This document shows, piece after piece, positions 5,881 to 13,551 of a DNA stretch of 13,558 bases (position 1 is the stretch's first letter; every line of letters starts with the position of its first letter). The notes under the pieces are model-generated. The model had not been told where the DNA came from and searched no databases. It was given only the letters and a program-made list of their open reading frames with translations. The position numbers were made by a program, and so were the translations under genes. This DNA comes from Chloroflexota bacterium (lineage in GTDB: Bacteria; Chloroflexota; Dehalococcoidia; Dehalococcoidales; Fen-1064): the NCBI GenBank assembly GCA_026389745.1, contig JAPLHG010000002.1, positions 494-14,051 on the forward strand, given 5' to 3'.

Positions 5881-6605
5881 CGTTTTTTGATTTTACTGGT
5901 TGCGGAGGTTGTCAGTTGGAAGTGCTCAATCTCACCGGAGAAGAGATGCTTGACCTGCTGGGTGCCGTGGAAATTGTCAACTTCCGCGAAGCGATAACGA
6001 ATAGAGCGGATAATTATGATATTGCCTTTGTCGAGGGTAGTATCACTCGTGAATCGGAGATTCCGCGACTTCAACAGATACGTGAACAGGCGAAGATTGT
6101 TGTTGCTCTGGGCTCTTGTGCCTGTATCGGGGGAGTCAACTGCCTGAAGAATCACCTGACAATGAATCAAGCCTTGCAGATGGTTTATGGCGATTCTGCC
6201 AAATATTACGATACCATTCTGGCACGTCCCATTAGTGCTGTCATCCGTGTCGATTACTATGTGAGGAACTGTCCTCCAATAACCAGCGAATTTCTCAAGG
6301 TAGTCAAAGCATTACTACTCGGGAGAAAGCCAGAAATACCCAGCTATCCTGTTTGTACCGAATGTAAAGTGGCGGGAAACATTTGTGTTTTTGAATTGGG
6401 AAAGACCTGTCTGGGACCAGTGACAAGGGCAGGGTGTAAGGCTATCTGTGTTACTGGCGGGCGTCATTGTTGGGGATGTCGGGGTTTGGTCGATGAACCC
6501 AATATCAATTCTGAAGAGGAAATCCTGAAGAAGTACGGCCTTACGGTTGAGCAGGTAGTAGAAAAATTTAAGATTTACAACACGTACTCGGAGGTGATGA
6601 GATGA
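5805..6605 (+). CDS. hydD: [NiFe] hydrogenase small (delta) subunit, group 3b
   Basis: This subunit carries Fe-S clusters that conduct electrons from the NiFe site. It has the family signature FDFTGCGGCQLE with proximal-cluster Cys codons at 5901 and 5910, GSC at 6111-6119 and NCPP with Cys at 6270. Cys-rich motifs CTEC (6354-6365), CLGPVTRAGCKAIC and CWGCRG supply the remaining clusters. Length and order match small subunits of group 3 enzymes. The start is uncertain. GTG at 5805 is the only standard start but adds about 17 unlikely residues, overlaps the upstream gene by 76 bases and has no good ribosome site. ATT at 5856 sits seven bases after AGGAGG and would give a normal 249-residue protein. 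The stop overlaps the ATG of the large subunit by four bases (ATGA), which implies translational coupling. Confidence 0.9.
   Translation: MWALPDKQCIRLSGGTGIYPCKPKIAFFDFTGCGGCQLEVLNLTGEEMLDLLGAVEIVNFREAITNRADNYDIAFVEGSITRESEIPRLQQIREQAKIVVALGSCACIGGVNCLKNHLTMNQALQMVYGDSAKYYDTILARPISAVIRVDYYVRNCPPITSEFLKVVKALLLGRKPEIPSYPVCTECKVAGNICVFELGKTCLGPVTRAGCKAICVTGGRHCWGCRGLVDEPNINSEEEILKKYGLTVEQVVEKFKIYNTYSEVMR
5843..5848 (+). promoter_or_regulatory. Shine-Dalgarno site that points to an ATT start for the small subunit
   Basis: AGGAGG lies inside the end of the upstream gene. In the small-subunit frame the codon seven bases later (5856-5858) is ATT, and there is no in-frame ATG, GTG or TTG between 5805 and the conserved region. 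Position and strength suggest that translation starts at this rare codon. Confidence 0.45.
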
Positions 6606-7888
6606 CGCGGGTAAATGTTAATGTCCATCATGTGACCCGAATTGAAGGGCATGGTAATCTGGTTCTCAATGCCAAGGGCGGTAAGATTGAAGAACTGAGA
6701 TGGGAAGTGCCGGAATCCCCGCGCTTTTTTGAGGCAATGCTGGTCGGGAGACATTACGATGATGTTCATCATATTGCCTCCAGAATCTGCGGTATTTGCT
6801 CAATAACCCATACAACTGCCTCGATACAGGCTACCGAAGCCGCCTTTGGCATACAGCCATCCGAGCAAACGATTTTGTTGCGCAAACTGCTCTATGATGC
6901 CGAGTTGTTGGAGAGTCATGTGCTTCATATCCTCTTCCTCGCCGCCCCCGATTTTCTGGGCGTTGATAGTGTTATCCCATTGGCTGAAACTCATAAAGAT
7001 GTTGTGGTGATGGCACTACGCCTCAAGAAACTGGCTTATAATCTAGCAGAAACATTGGCGGAAAGAAAAACCCACCCCCTTTCCTGTGTGGTGGGTGGCT
7101 TCGCGAAGCTACCTGACTTGAATGTGCTTAAAGCCTTGAGAAAGAGGCTGGCGGATGCTTATGCCGACCTTGATGTCACCGTTGGACTTTTTAAGACTTT
7201 TAAGATTCCGGATTTTGCCCGTGAGACCGAGTATATTGCTCTTAGGGACCCTAAAGAGTATGCCTTTATTAGTGGTCAAATTGCATCTTCGGATGCGCCG
7301 ACTGTATCTATCAATGACTACCTCAATGTTACCAACGAGTTTTGTGTTCCGCATTCAACCGCTAAGTACACCAGGAACAAGAGAGATGCCTATATGGTCG
7401 GGGCGCTGGCTCGGTTTAACCTCAATTTCAAACAACTCTCACCGAGAGCAAAAAAAATTGCCAAAGAATTGGGTATCAGCGCCCCTAACCACAATCCTTA
7501 TATGATTACTGTTGCCCAACTGGTGGAAACTTATCATGTACTAGATGACAGCATCAGCCTCATTGACCAGATACTAGAAAGAGGTCTCAAGGGGGAGGGC
7601 AATAAGGTCAAACCTCGGGCAGGAAGAGGTATTGGTGTTGTTGAAGCGCCGCGTGGTATCCTGTTCCATGATTATGTCTATGATGATAGAGGCATAATCA
7701 CCAAGGCGAACTGTATTATCCCCACCAATCAGAATCACAATAACATCCAGAAAGACCTGGAAGCTCTGGTGCCCGAGATACTCGACAAATCGGAGGATGA
7801 AATTCGCTTGATGATGGAGATGCTGGTTAGAGCTTATGACCCATGCATTTCCTGCTCAACTCACTCGTTGAACGTGACTTTCACGTAA
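6602..7888 (+). CDS. hydA: [NiFe] hydrogenase large (alpha) subunit, group 3b
   Basis: The catalytic subunit, 428 residues, which activates H2 at the NiFe centre. The N-terminal nickel motif is RICGIC with Cys63 and Cys66, preceded by HHVTRIEGHGN and followed by SITHTT. The C-terminal motif is DPCISCSTH with Cys415 and Cys418. A seven-residue tail follows His421, consistent with removal by a maturation endopeptidase; none is encoded here. Length is normal, all four metal ligands are present and I see no frameshift. It is the last gene of the beta-gamma, delta, alpha operon, the order known for Pyrococcus sulfhydrogenase, and its start overlaps the stop of the small subunit. GGAGGTG at 6591-6597 is its ribosome site. 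In the known family the complex is soluble and uses NADP(H), with some members also reducing sulfur; that activity is inference here. Confidence 0.93.
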   Translation: MTRVNVNVHHVTRIEGHGNLVLNAKGGKIEELRWEVPESPRFFEAMLVGRHYDDVHHIASRICGICSITHTTASIQATEAAFGIQPSEQTILLRKLLYDAELLESHVLHILFLAAPDFLGVDSVIPLAETHKDVVVMALRLKKLAYNLAETLAERKTHPLSCVVGGFAKLPDLNVLKALRKRLADAYADLDVTVGLFKTFKIPDFARETEYIALRDPKEYAFISGQIASSDAPTVSINDYLNVTNEFCVPHSTAKYTRNKRDAYMVGALARFNLNFKQLSPRAKKIAKELGISAPNHNPYMITVAQLVETYHVLDDSISLIDQILERGLKGEGNKVKPRAGRGIGVVEAPRGILFHDYVYDDRGIITKANCIIPTNQNHNNIQKDLEALVPEILDKSEDEIRLMMEMLVRAYDPCISCSTHSLNVTFT

Positions 7889-7917
7889 AGTATGAGGTAG
7901 CTGTTCTGGTTTTCTGT

Positions 7918-7945
7918 TGAGGCGGGTGATAATATACCCGCCTCA
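7918..7945. terminator. Bidirectional terminator between hydA and the phosphodiesterase gene
   Basis: TGAGGCGGGT (7918-7927) and ACCCGCCTCA (7936-7945) form a perfect ten-base stem around an eight-base AT-rich loop. TGATTTT follows on the plus strand and AAC/AGAAAA-complement sequence gives a modest T-rich tract on the minus strand. It lies between two convergent operons and can serve both. Confidence 0.8.
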
Positions 7946-7951
7946 TGATTT

Positions 7952-8626
7952 TCACTTGCTGAGTTCTTGGGCGAGAACATCTGGTGAGTCAGTGATAATA
8001 CCGTCCACTTTCCATTTCAGAGCAGTATGGAGGTCTGAAATACTATTGCAGTCCCAGACAATGATGGAGATATTGTGGGAGTGTAATGTATTCACCAACT
8101 CAGCAGTTGCGTAAGAAAATCTGGGCAACATAATTTTGGCTCGGGCTAACTCTATTAATTTGAGCGGGTCTTCAACTTGATGCCCGGTCAGAATACCACG
8201 TCGAATCTGCGGTGCAAAATCAGCGAGGTCATTGATGAGGTGTACGTAAAAAGATGTGACGAATAATTCCACCGGTTCCATTCTGGTTTTGACGATTTCT
8301 AGAAAAAGGTCAAGAGAATGTATTAGTTTGAGTTCCATCATCAATCGAATGTGTTTATGGCATAAATCTAGGGTTTCTTCCAGGGTCGGTATCTGGTAAT
8401 AATTGGCGAGTCGCACCTTGCGTATTTCTTTGAGGGGCAGTTCGCTGATAGTTTTGCCGAGTAACATATCATCATGGAAAATTACAAAATGGTGGTCGGC
8501 AGTCTCGTGGACATCACATTCAATTCCATCTACCTTCAGTTTAATAGCGGCATAAAATGATTCCAGTGTATTATTAGGAAATTCCCGGGTAAACCCCCGG
8601 TGGGCGATATTCAGTGTTTTTTGCAT
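7952..8626 (-). CDS. Glycerophosphodiester phosphodiesterase family protein
   Basis: A 224-residue TIM-barrel protein of the GDPD family, which hydrolyses glycerophosphodiesters to glycerol 3-phosphate and an alcohol. The active-site layout is intact: HRG with His9 and Arg10, then PNNTLESF, then IECDV with Glu36 and Asp38, FHDD with His51, and MELK with Glu98 and Lys100. The C-terminal DGIITDSP motif is also typical. There is no signal peptide, so it is probably cytosolic. Length is slightly below the usual 230-250. It is the last of three minus-strand genes; the gap to the patatin-like gene is 33 bases, so co-transcription is likely. A phospholipid-turnover role fits its neighbour. The ribosome site upstream of the ATG is weak. 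The true substrate is unknown. Confidence 0.88.
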   Translation of the reverse strand: MQKTLNIAHRGFTREFPNNTLESFYAAIKLKVDGIECDVHETADHHFVIFHDDMLLGKTISELPLKEIRKVRLANYYQIPTLEETLDLCHKHIRLMMELKLIHSLDLFLEIVKTRMEPVELFVTSFYVHLINDLADFAPQIRRGILTGHQVEDPLKLIELARAKIMLPRFSYATAELVNTLHSHNISIIVWDCNSISDLHTALKWKVDGIITDSPDVLAQELSK

Positions 8627-8659
8627 TTGAACACTCTTCCCTTTTGCTTTGGTTTCTTT

Positions 8660-9130
8660 CTAGAGTAGGGTAATAGACTCGAGCAATCTATCGGTTTCCT
8701 GACGAGCTTGTTTTATCATTTGTGGTATCTGACGGTAGTTTCCCCATCTGAACCTTTTCATCCCTTCAAGGTGAAGTACATAGTCAGCCCTTGTAAGCAG
8801 TTGCTGTTTGATGGCAGAGCTCCGTATGTCATCGGTTGTGGCAACATCACAAGCAGTATTGGCCAACCAGTTGCGTAGGAACGACTGGCTTTCTGCCGGG
8901 TGGCGGAAGATGTTGAAGTAGTTGGTATTCACTGAACCAACCACTTGCTTGATAAGCTCGGTCACCTTATCTGGGTTTTGATAAAGAGCATAAGCACCAC
9001 CGACCACCGCGCCGATACTGGTGCCGTTGACCATATCAATTTTTATGCTGGTTTCCATCAGAGCACGGATAGCACCAATGTGGGCATAGCCTTTTGACCC
9101 GCCGCCACCCAGACACAAACCAACTTTCAT
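8660..9130 (-). CDS. Patatin-like phospholipase, internally deleted, probably inactive
   Basis: The N-terminus is clearly patatin-like: oxyanion motif GGGGSKG (8-14) and nucleophile elbow GTSIG with Ser38. Up to about residue 95 it reads as a normal family member (NYFNIFRHPAESQSFLRNWL). The next 60 residues (ADYVLHLEGMKRFRW…) look like the far C-terminal end of these proteins. The whole middle is missing, including the DGG/DGA motif with the catalytic Asp. Family members are usually 250-320 residues; this is 156. The frame stays open, so the lesion is an in-frame deletion rather than a frameshift. The catalytic Ser-Asp dyad cannot form, so hydrolase activity is unlikely. The ATG lies three bases after the upstream gene's stop, so both are probably one transcript. 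Confidence 0.8.
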   Translation of the reverse strand: MKVGLCLGGGGSKGYAHIGAIRALMETSIKIDMVNGTSIGAVVGGAYALYQNPDKVTELIKQVVGSVNTNYFNIFRHPAESQSFLRNWLANTACDVATTDDIRSSAIKQQLLTRADYVLHLEGMKRFRWGNYRQIPQMIKQARQETDRLLESITLL

Positions 9131-9133
9131 AAT

Positions 9134-9535
9134 CTACTCAAATTCCCAGTCTCTATAACCCTGTCGAATCACTGCTAGGTACTCAGGTGAAGGTTTGACT
9201 TCATCGGATTGTCTGCGGTTGATATAAGTCAAGGCTTTTATTGCTTGCCCGTCTTCCTTGATGACCAGCACATTAATGTGGTCGTAGGTATTAGGATAAT
9301 CTTCATAACGGTCGAGCTTCTGTAAGCCCATTTCGGATATTTCATAGACAGCCCCCATTACTTTTTCGCCTCTGAACGGCTTGATGCTGGCAGTGCTGCC
9401 ATGCCATTCCCTTGACCAGCCGGAGAAGATGAGTTTGTAGTTCGGTAGAACTGCGGTGAATTTCGCTTTGGCATCAGGACAGCGCTTTAACATTTGCTGG
9501 AGGTTGAGATTGGAGGCGTAGGCAAAATAATCCAT
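9134..9535 (-). CDS. Gamma-glutamylcyclotransferase-like protein
   Basis: A 133-residue protein of the GGCT/AIG2-like fold, whose members cyclise gamma-glutamyl groups to 5-oxoproline. The N-terminal substrate loop YFAYASNL (3-10) and the YED motif with candidate catalytic Glu78 are present, along with GAVYEIS before it. I chose the ATG at 9535 rather than the upstream ATG at 9580: it puts YFAYASNL at the N-terminus as usual, and GGGGAG lies seven bases before it, whereas the extra 15 residues have no ribosome site and no family resemblance. It is the first gene of a three-gene minus-strand run. The physiological substrate is not predictable; links to lipid genes may be coincidental. Confidence 0.82.
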   Translation of the reverse strand: MDYFAYASNLNLQQMLKRCPDAKAKFTAVLPNYKLIFSGWSREWHGSTASIKPFRGEKVMGAVYEISEMGLQKLDRYEDYPNTYDHINVLVIKEDGQAIKALTYINRRQSDEVKPSPEYLAVIRQGYRDWEFE

Positions 9536-9580
9536 TTTATTACTCCCCACAATACTAAGGATATATTGATAGGTGCCCAT

Positions 9581-9611
9581 ATTATACAGTATTAAGCAAG
9601 AAAGAGGTCAA
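9581..9611 (-). promoter_or_regulatory. Possible promoter of the minus-strand three-gene run
   Basis: On the minus strand TTGACC (9611-9606) precedes a perfect TATAAT (9586-9581). The 19-base gap is longer than ideal. It lies about 46 bases upstream of the chosen start at 9535. Confidence 0.4.
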
Positions 9612-9627
9612 GTTATCAGTCCGAATG

Positions 9628-9657
9628 TTGCCGAGTACCCACGCTATGAGATATACT
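9628..9657 (+). promoter_or_regulatory. Possible promoter of aspS-tig-clpP
   Basis: TTGCCG (9628-9633) and TATACT (9652-9657) are separated by 18 bases, about 55 bases upstream of the aspS start. I saw no T-box-like leader or terminator in the short 5' region. Confidence 0.4.
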
Positions 9658-9713
9658 TTTATGTGAAATGACCTTATTCCCACGGTCGAAGACCCTTTGG
9701 GGAGACAAGACAT

Positions 9714-11507
9714 TTGCTAAAGACTCATTATTGCGGTGAATTGAAGAAAGAACTTGTGGGTACCAAGGTTACTCTGGCAGGGTGGGTAGACCGCCGCCGT
9801 GACCATGGCGATTTGGTATTTATTGATTTGCGGGATAGAACCGGTATTGCTCAGGTGGTATTTAATCCTCAGATATCCAAGAAATGCCATGCGGTTGCCG
9901 GGCAGGTGCGTAGTGAGTACGTGCTCAAAATAACCGGTGAAGTTACCCCGCGCCCCAAGGGTACAGAAAACAGGAAACTACCTAGTGGTGAGATTGAGGT
10001 AATTGTCAGCGAGGCAGAAATTCTCAATACCTCAAAAACACCGCCTTTCTATATCAATGAGGATATAGAAGTAGATGAGAATGTCCGTCTTAAATTCCGC
10101 TACCTTGACCTGCGACGGACCAGGATGCTGAAGAATCTGATTCTGCGCGATAATGTAGTTAAGTTCATCCGTGATTTTCTGCACGATAGGGGTTTCTTGG
10201 ATGTTGAGACGCCAATCATGATAAAGAGCACACCTGAAGGCGCTCGTGACTATCTGGTGCCCAGTCGGCTGTATCCGGGTCAATTCTATGCTCTGCCGCA
10301 ATCGCCACAGCAGTTGAAGCAGTTGCTGATGGTGGCGGGTGTCGAGAAATACTTTCAAATTGCTAAATGCTTCCGCGATGAGGATAGCCGTGCCGACCGC
10401 CAGCCGGAGCACACTCAGCTTGATATTGAGATGAGCTTCGTTGAAGAAGAGGACATTCTTAAATTGATGGAGGAGCTTCTCACAGGATTGGTTCGGACTG
10501 TCAAGCCTGAAAAACGAATCATCAGTCCATTCCCACGAATTAGCTATAAGGATGCTATGGAAAAGTATGGCTCGGACAAGCCGGACCTGCGCTTCGGGAT
10601 GGAAATGGAAGACATCACGGAGCTTGCGGGACAATCGGAATTCGCTCTCTTCCATAAGGTGGTTGCCGATGGCGGTAAGGTGAAAGCAATTTGCGCTTCA
10701 GGCTGTGCCGATTATACCCGCAACCAGCTTGAAGAACTGAATAAACTGGCACAAAGCTACGGTGCGGGTGGGCTTTTGACTGTTTCCCTTGGAACTACTC
10801 GCGGCGACCTCAATCAGTTAACGATGAATATGGTGAAATCGGTCGCCGCTAAATATATGACTCTGGGACAGGTTAAAAAGATAGCGGAGTGTCTTTCTGC
10901 TAAGCCAGGTGACCTTCTGTTGATTGTTGCCGGCGCTCCCAAGGTGGTTGACAAGACGCTCGGCGAATTACGTAAAGATATGGGCTATCGGCTCAAACTG
11001 GCTGACCCTGACCTTCTGGCTTTTGCCTTCGTACTCAACTTTCCTCTCTTCCAATGGAATGACGAGGAAAAACACTGGGAGCCGGAGCATCATCCGTTTA
11101 CCTCTCCGATGCCGGAAGATATTCCCCTGCTGGATTCTGCTCCCCAGAAGGTGCGTGCTCGACATTATGATATTGTCTGTAATGGCTTAGAGCTTGCCAG
11201 CGGAAGTATCCGTATTCATGATGCTGAGCTTCAAAGAAAGATCTTCCGGTTACTCGGTTATCAGGATGATGACATACAGGAGAAATTCGGTACACTACTG
11301 GATGCCTTTGAATATGGTGCTCCGCCACATGGGGGTATTGCTCCAGGCATTGACCGTCTTGTGATGATGCTGGCGGGCGAGTCAACCATCCGCGAGGTAA
11401 TGGCATTCCCCAAGAACCAGAATGCGGTTGATATGATGTTAGAGGCGCCTTCACCAGTCAGGGAGGAACAATTGAAAGAGTTACATATACGTCTGTGTGA
11501 TGATTAA
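9714..11507 (+). CDS. aspS: Aspartyl-tRNA synthetase
   Basis: A class II synthetase that charges tRNA-Asp, 597 residues, the normal length for the bacterial type. An N-terminal OB-fold anticodon-binding domain occupies about 1-105 (LAGWVDRRRDHGDLVFIDLRD). The catalytic domain follows, with FRYLDLRR, motif 2 FRDEDSRADRQPEHTQLD and motif 3 GIAPGIDRLVMMLAG. The bacterial GAD insertion lies about 285-410 between these motifs. No gaps or frameshifts are seen. The start is TTG at 9714, eight bases after GGGGAGA; no ATG fits the conserved N-terminus. tig follows after 19 bases, so the genes probably share a transcript. Whether it also charges tRNA-Asn cannot be judged from this window. Confidence 0.96.
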   Translation: MLKTHYCGELKKELVGTKVTLAGWVDRRRDHGDLVFIDLRDRTGIAQVVFNPQISKKCHAVAGQVRSEYVLKITGEVTPRPKGTENRKLPSGEIEVIVSEAEILNTSKTPPFYINEDIEVDENVRLKFRYLDLRRTRMLKNLILRDNVVKFIRDFLHDRGFLDVETPIMIKSTPEGARDYLVPSRLYPGQFYALPQSPQQLKQLLMVAGVEKYFQIAKCFRDEDSRADRQPEHTQLDIEMSFVEEEDILKLMEELLTGLVRTVKPEKRIISPFPRISYKDAMEKYGSDKPDLRFGMEMEDITELAGQSEFALFHKVVADGGKVKAICASGCADYTRNQLEELNKLAQSYGAGGLLTVSLGTTRGDLNQLTMNMVKSVAAKYMTLGQVKKIAECLSAKPGDLLLIVAGAPKVVDKTLGELRKDMGYRLKLADPDLLAFAFVLNFPLFQWNDEEKHWEPEHHPFTSPMPEDIPLLDSAPQKVRARHYDIVCNGLELASGSIRIHDAELQRKIFRLLGYQDDDIQEKFGTLLDAFEYGAPPHGGIAPGIDRLVMMLAGESTIREVMAFPKNQNAVDMMLEAPSPVREEQLKELHIRLCDD

Positions 11508-11526
11508 GCTATACCCGGAGAGAAGA

Positions 11527-12828
11527 TTGAAAGTAACTAACGAGAAGACAGAGAATAGGCAAGCATTTCTCAAGATTGAGATGGAATCGGCTGAGGTAGA
11601 AGAGTCAACCGAGACTTCCTACCGTCGGCTGGTTAAGAGAGTTGATGTTCCCGGTTTCCGTCGCGGTAAAGCGCCGAGAGCCATATTTGAGCGTCATTTT
11701 GGTAAACACCGTCTGTTCCACGAAATGCTGGATGACCTGGTGCCACAGGCTTATCAGAAAGCGGTGGCAGAGCAAAAATTGGACCCCATTGCTGAGCCGC
11801 AGATTGAATTGGCAGAAGAAGCCCCCGTTATTTTTAAGGCTGTTGTGCCTCTCAAGCCGGTGGTCAATCTGGGTGATTATAATACCATTGACTTGAAACC
11901 GCAGCCTGTTGAGGTAACCGATGATATGGTGAACGCTGTTATTGAGCAATTGCGTCACCAGCACGCCATCTGGGAACTAGTGGAGCACCCGGTTGATTTT
12001 AATGGCTTGGTAAGTCTGGATGTTGAGAGCATGATGAAGGATGAGCCTTTCATCAATCAAAAGAGTGTTCAGTATCAAGTCGTTAAAGAGTCTATGTCTC
12101 CGGCACCGGGATTCTCTGAGCAGTTGGTGGGGATGAAGAAGGGTGAGGAGAAGGAATTTAAGCTCCAGTATCCGGCGGATTATCCTCGTCCTGAAGCCGC
12201 CGGTAACGAGGCATCTTTCAAGGTCAAAGTAACAGAGATTAAGCAGGAAACCTTGCCTGAAGTTAACGATGCATTCGCCACGCAGGTCAATCCTGAAATT
12301 ACCGCAGTGGAGGTTATGCGTCAGAAAATCACTGAAGACTTGAAAAAAAGAGTTGAGGAGAGAGTCAAGAACGACTTTGAAGATAGGGTAATAGAAGCGG
12401 CTACGGCAATGAGTAATGTGGAGTATCCCCCCGTTCTCGTGGAGGCAGAGATTGACCGTTCACTGGAGCGTAACTTACGGTTTCTACAAAACACCGGTCA
12501 GAATATTGAAACATATCTCAAGAGTATCGGCAAGACGATAGAGCAGTTACGGGAAGAACTAAGGCCTGTTTCTGTGAAAAGGGTGGCTGAATCATTGGTA
12601 CTGGGCAAGATTGCGGAACAGGAAAAAATGGCAGTTACTCATGCTGAAATTGATGCCGAGATTGAAGAGATGGTCAAGAAATATAGCGGCAATAAAGATG
12701 AATTCAAGCAGGCTCTACAGGCAAAACGGAACCGGGAATCGATTGAAGACACGTTAATCGCTAGGAAAACTATCAAGCGACTCATTGAAATAGCACAAAC
12801 TCAGAAGGAAACAAAGAAGGAGGCTTAA
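11527..12828 (+). CDS. tig: Trigger factor (ribosome-associated chaperone)
   Basis: Trigger factor binds the ribosome exit tunnel and shields nascent chains. The N-terminal domain carries the ribosome-binding signature GFRRGKAPR (43-51). The middle PPIase-like domain spans about 150-240 (PAPGFSEQLVGMKKGEEKEF), and a long helical C-terminal domain makes the chaperone arms. I chose the TTG at 11527, giving 433 residues: GGAGAG lies just upstream and the protein then begins KVTNEKTENRQAFLKIE, as in the family. The ATG at 11497 would overlap aspS and add ten atypical residues. The PPIase domain lacks several residues usual for active FKBP-type enzymes, which is common in trigger factors. clpP begins one base after the stop, so the two are translationally close. 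Confidence 0.94.
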   Translation: MKVTNEKTENRQAFLKIEMESAEVEESTETSYRRLVKRVDVPGFRRGKAPRAIFERHFGKHRLFHEMLDDLVPQAYQKAVAEQKLDPIAEPQIELAEEAPVIFKAVVPLKPVVNLGDYNTIDLKPQPVEVTDDMVNAVIEQLRHQHAIWELVEHPVDFNGLVSLDVESMMKDEPFINQKSVQYQVVKESMSPAPGFSEQLVGMKKGEEKEFKLQYPADYPRPEAAGNEASFKVKVTEIKQETLPEVNDAFATQVNPEITAVEVMRQKITEDLKKRVEERVKNDFEDRVIEAATAMSNVEYPPVLVEAEIDRSLERNLRFLQNTGQNIETYLKSIGKTIEQLREELRPVSVKRVAESLVLGKIAEQEKMAVTHAEIDAEIEEMVKKYSGNKDEFKQALQAKRNRESIEDTLIARKTIKRLIEIAQTQKETKKEA

Positions 12829-12829
12829 T

Positions 12830-13456
12830 ATGAACATTGACCCGATGAATATCTATGCTCCGACAGTATGGGAGACCAATGCACGAGGAGAGAGACCGTC
12901 CGATATATTTTCACTTCTCTTAAGGGAGCGAATTATTTTCTTGGGAACACCGATAAATGATGCTGTCGCGAATAGCATTGTTGCCCAACTTCTCTACCTT
13001 GATAGAGAAGACCCGGATAAGGATATCAATATCTACATCCATAGTCCGGGCGGTGTCATCAGCGCCGGTCTGGCAATTTACGACACAATACAGTTGATTC
13101 GTTCGGATGTATCCACCATTTGCGTTGGTATGACTGCCAGTATGGCGACGGTTTTGCTATGCGCCGGCGCCAAAGGTAAACGCTATGCCTTACCCAATTC
13201 AACGATTCACATGCATCAGGCAGTTGGCGGCGCTCAGGGTCAGGCATCGGATATTGCGATTGCGGCACGCGAGATTATGCGTCTTCAGGAACTGATCCGT
13301 GACATCATTGTCAAACAAACCGGGCAACCTATTGATAAGGTAGTCCACGATACCGACCGTGATTTCTATCTGAATCCCCAGCAAGCGGTTGAATATGGTT
13401 TGATTGATGAGATTCTGGTAAAACCCGCCAAGGATGTCGTCAAAGGCAAGAAGTAG
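12830..13456 (+). CDS. clpP: ATP-dependent Clp protease proteolytic subunit
   Basis: A 208-residue serine peptidase that forms the barrel of Clp proteases. The catalytic triad is present with family spacing: Ser104 (GMTASMAT), His129 (HMHQ) and Asp178 (DTDRD). The oligomerisation and substrate-groove motif HSPGGVISAGLAIYDT also matches. The N-terminal NIDPMNIYAPTVWE suggests a short propeptide removed on assembly. GGAGG (12818-12823 region) lies six to eight bases before the ATG, inside the end of tig. In many bacteria clpX follows; it is not reached here, since the window ends 102 bases after the stop in repeat-like DNA. The gene is complete with no anomalies. Confidence 0.95.
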   Translation: MNIDPMNIYAPTVWETNARGERPSDIFSLLLRERIIFLGTPINDAVANSIVAQLLYLDREDPDKDINIYIHSPGGVISAGLAIYDTIQLIRSDVSTICVGMTASMATVLLCAGAKGKRYALPNSTIHMHQAVGGAQGQASDIAIAAREIMRLQELIRDIIVKQTGQPIDKVVHDTDRDFYLNPQQAVEYGLIDEILVKPAKDVVKGKK

Positions 13457-13470
13457 TTAGTATCCCCCAA

Positions 13471-13535
13471 TGTCATTGCGACTCCCGGTGGAACTTGCCC
13501 CGTACTTGATACGGGATCGGAGGAAGCAATCTCAG
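13471..13535. repeat. CATTGCGA…GCAATCTC intergenic repeat element
   Basis: The segment runs from TGTCATTGCGA to GGAAGCAATCTCA. Its ends carry ATTGC/GCAAT as short inverted repeats, and inside is a perfect hairpin CCCGTA-CTTGA-TACGGG (13499-13515). This resembles a family of dispersed CATTGCGA…GAAGCAATC repeats seen between genes in many bacterial genomes. It is a likely non-autonomous repeat; other copies cannot be checked within this window. Confidence 0.55.
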
Positions 13536-13538
13536 TGT

Positions 13539-13551
13539 GGGGAAATTCCCC
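13539..13551. other. Short GGGGAA-A-TTCCCC hairpin at the window end
   Basis: A near-perfect inverted repeat with a minimal loop follows the intergenic repeat. It may be the terminator of tig-clpP or part of the repeat. No clear U-tract is visible before the window ends. Confidence 0.35.

Noticed and set aside
9536..9580. ATG at 9580 as the start of the cyclotransferase-like gene
   Set aside because: The extra 15 residues do not resemble the family, while GGGGAG correctly precedes the ATG at 9535.
9612..9713. T-box riboswitch upstream of aspS
   Set aside because: The leader is short, and I found no T-box core motif or terminator/antiterminator pair.
11497..11526. ATG at 11497 as the start of trigger factor
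   Set aside because: It lies inside aspS and adds ten residues absent from the family; TTG at 11527 has a better ribosome site and the expected N-terminus.
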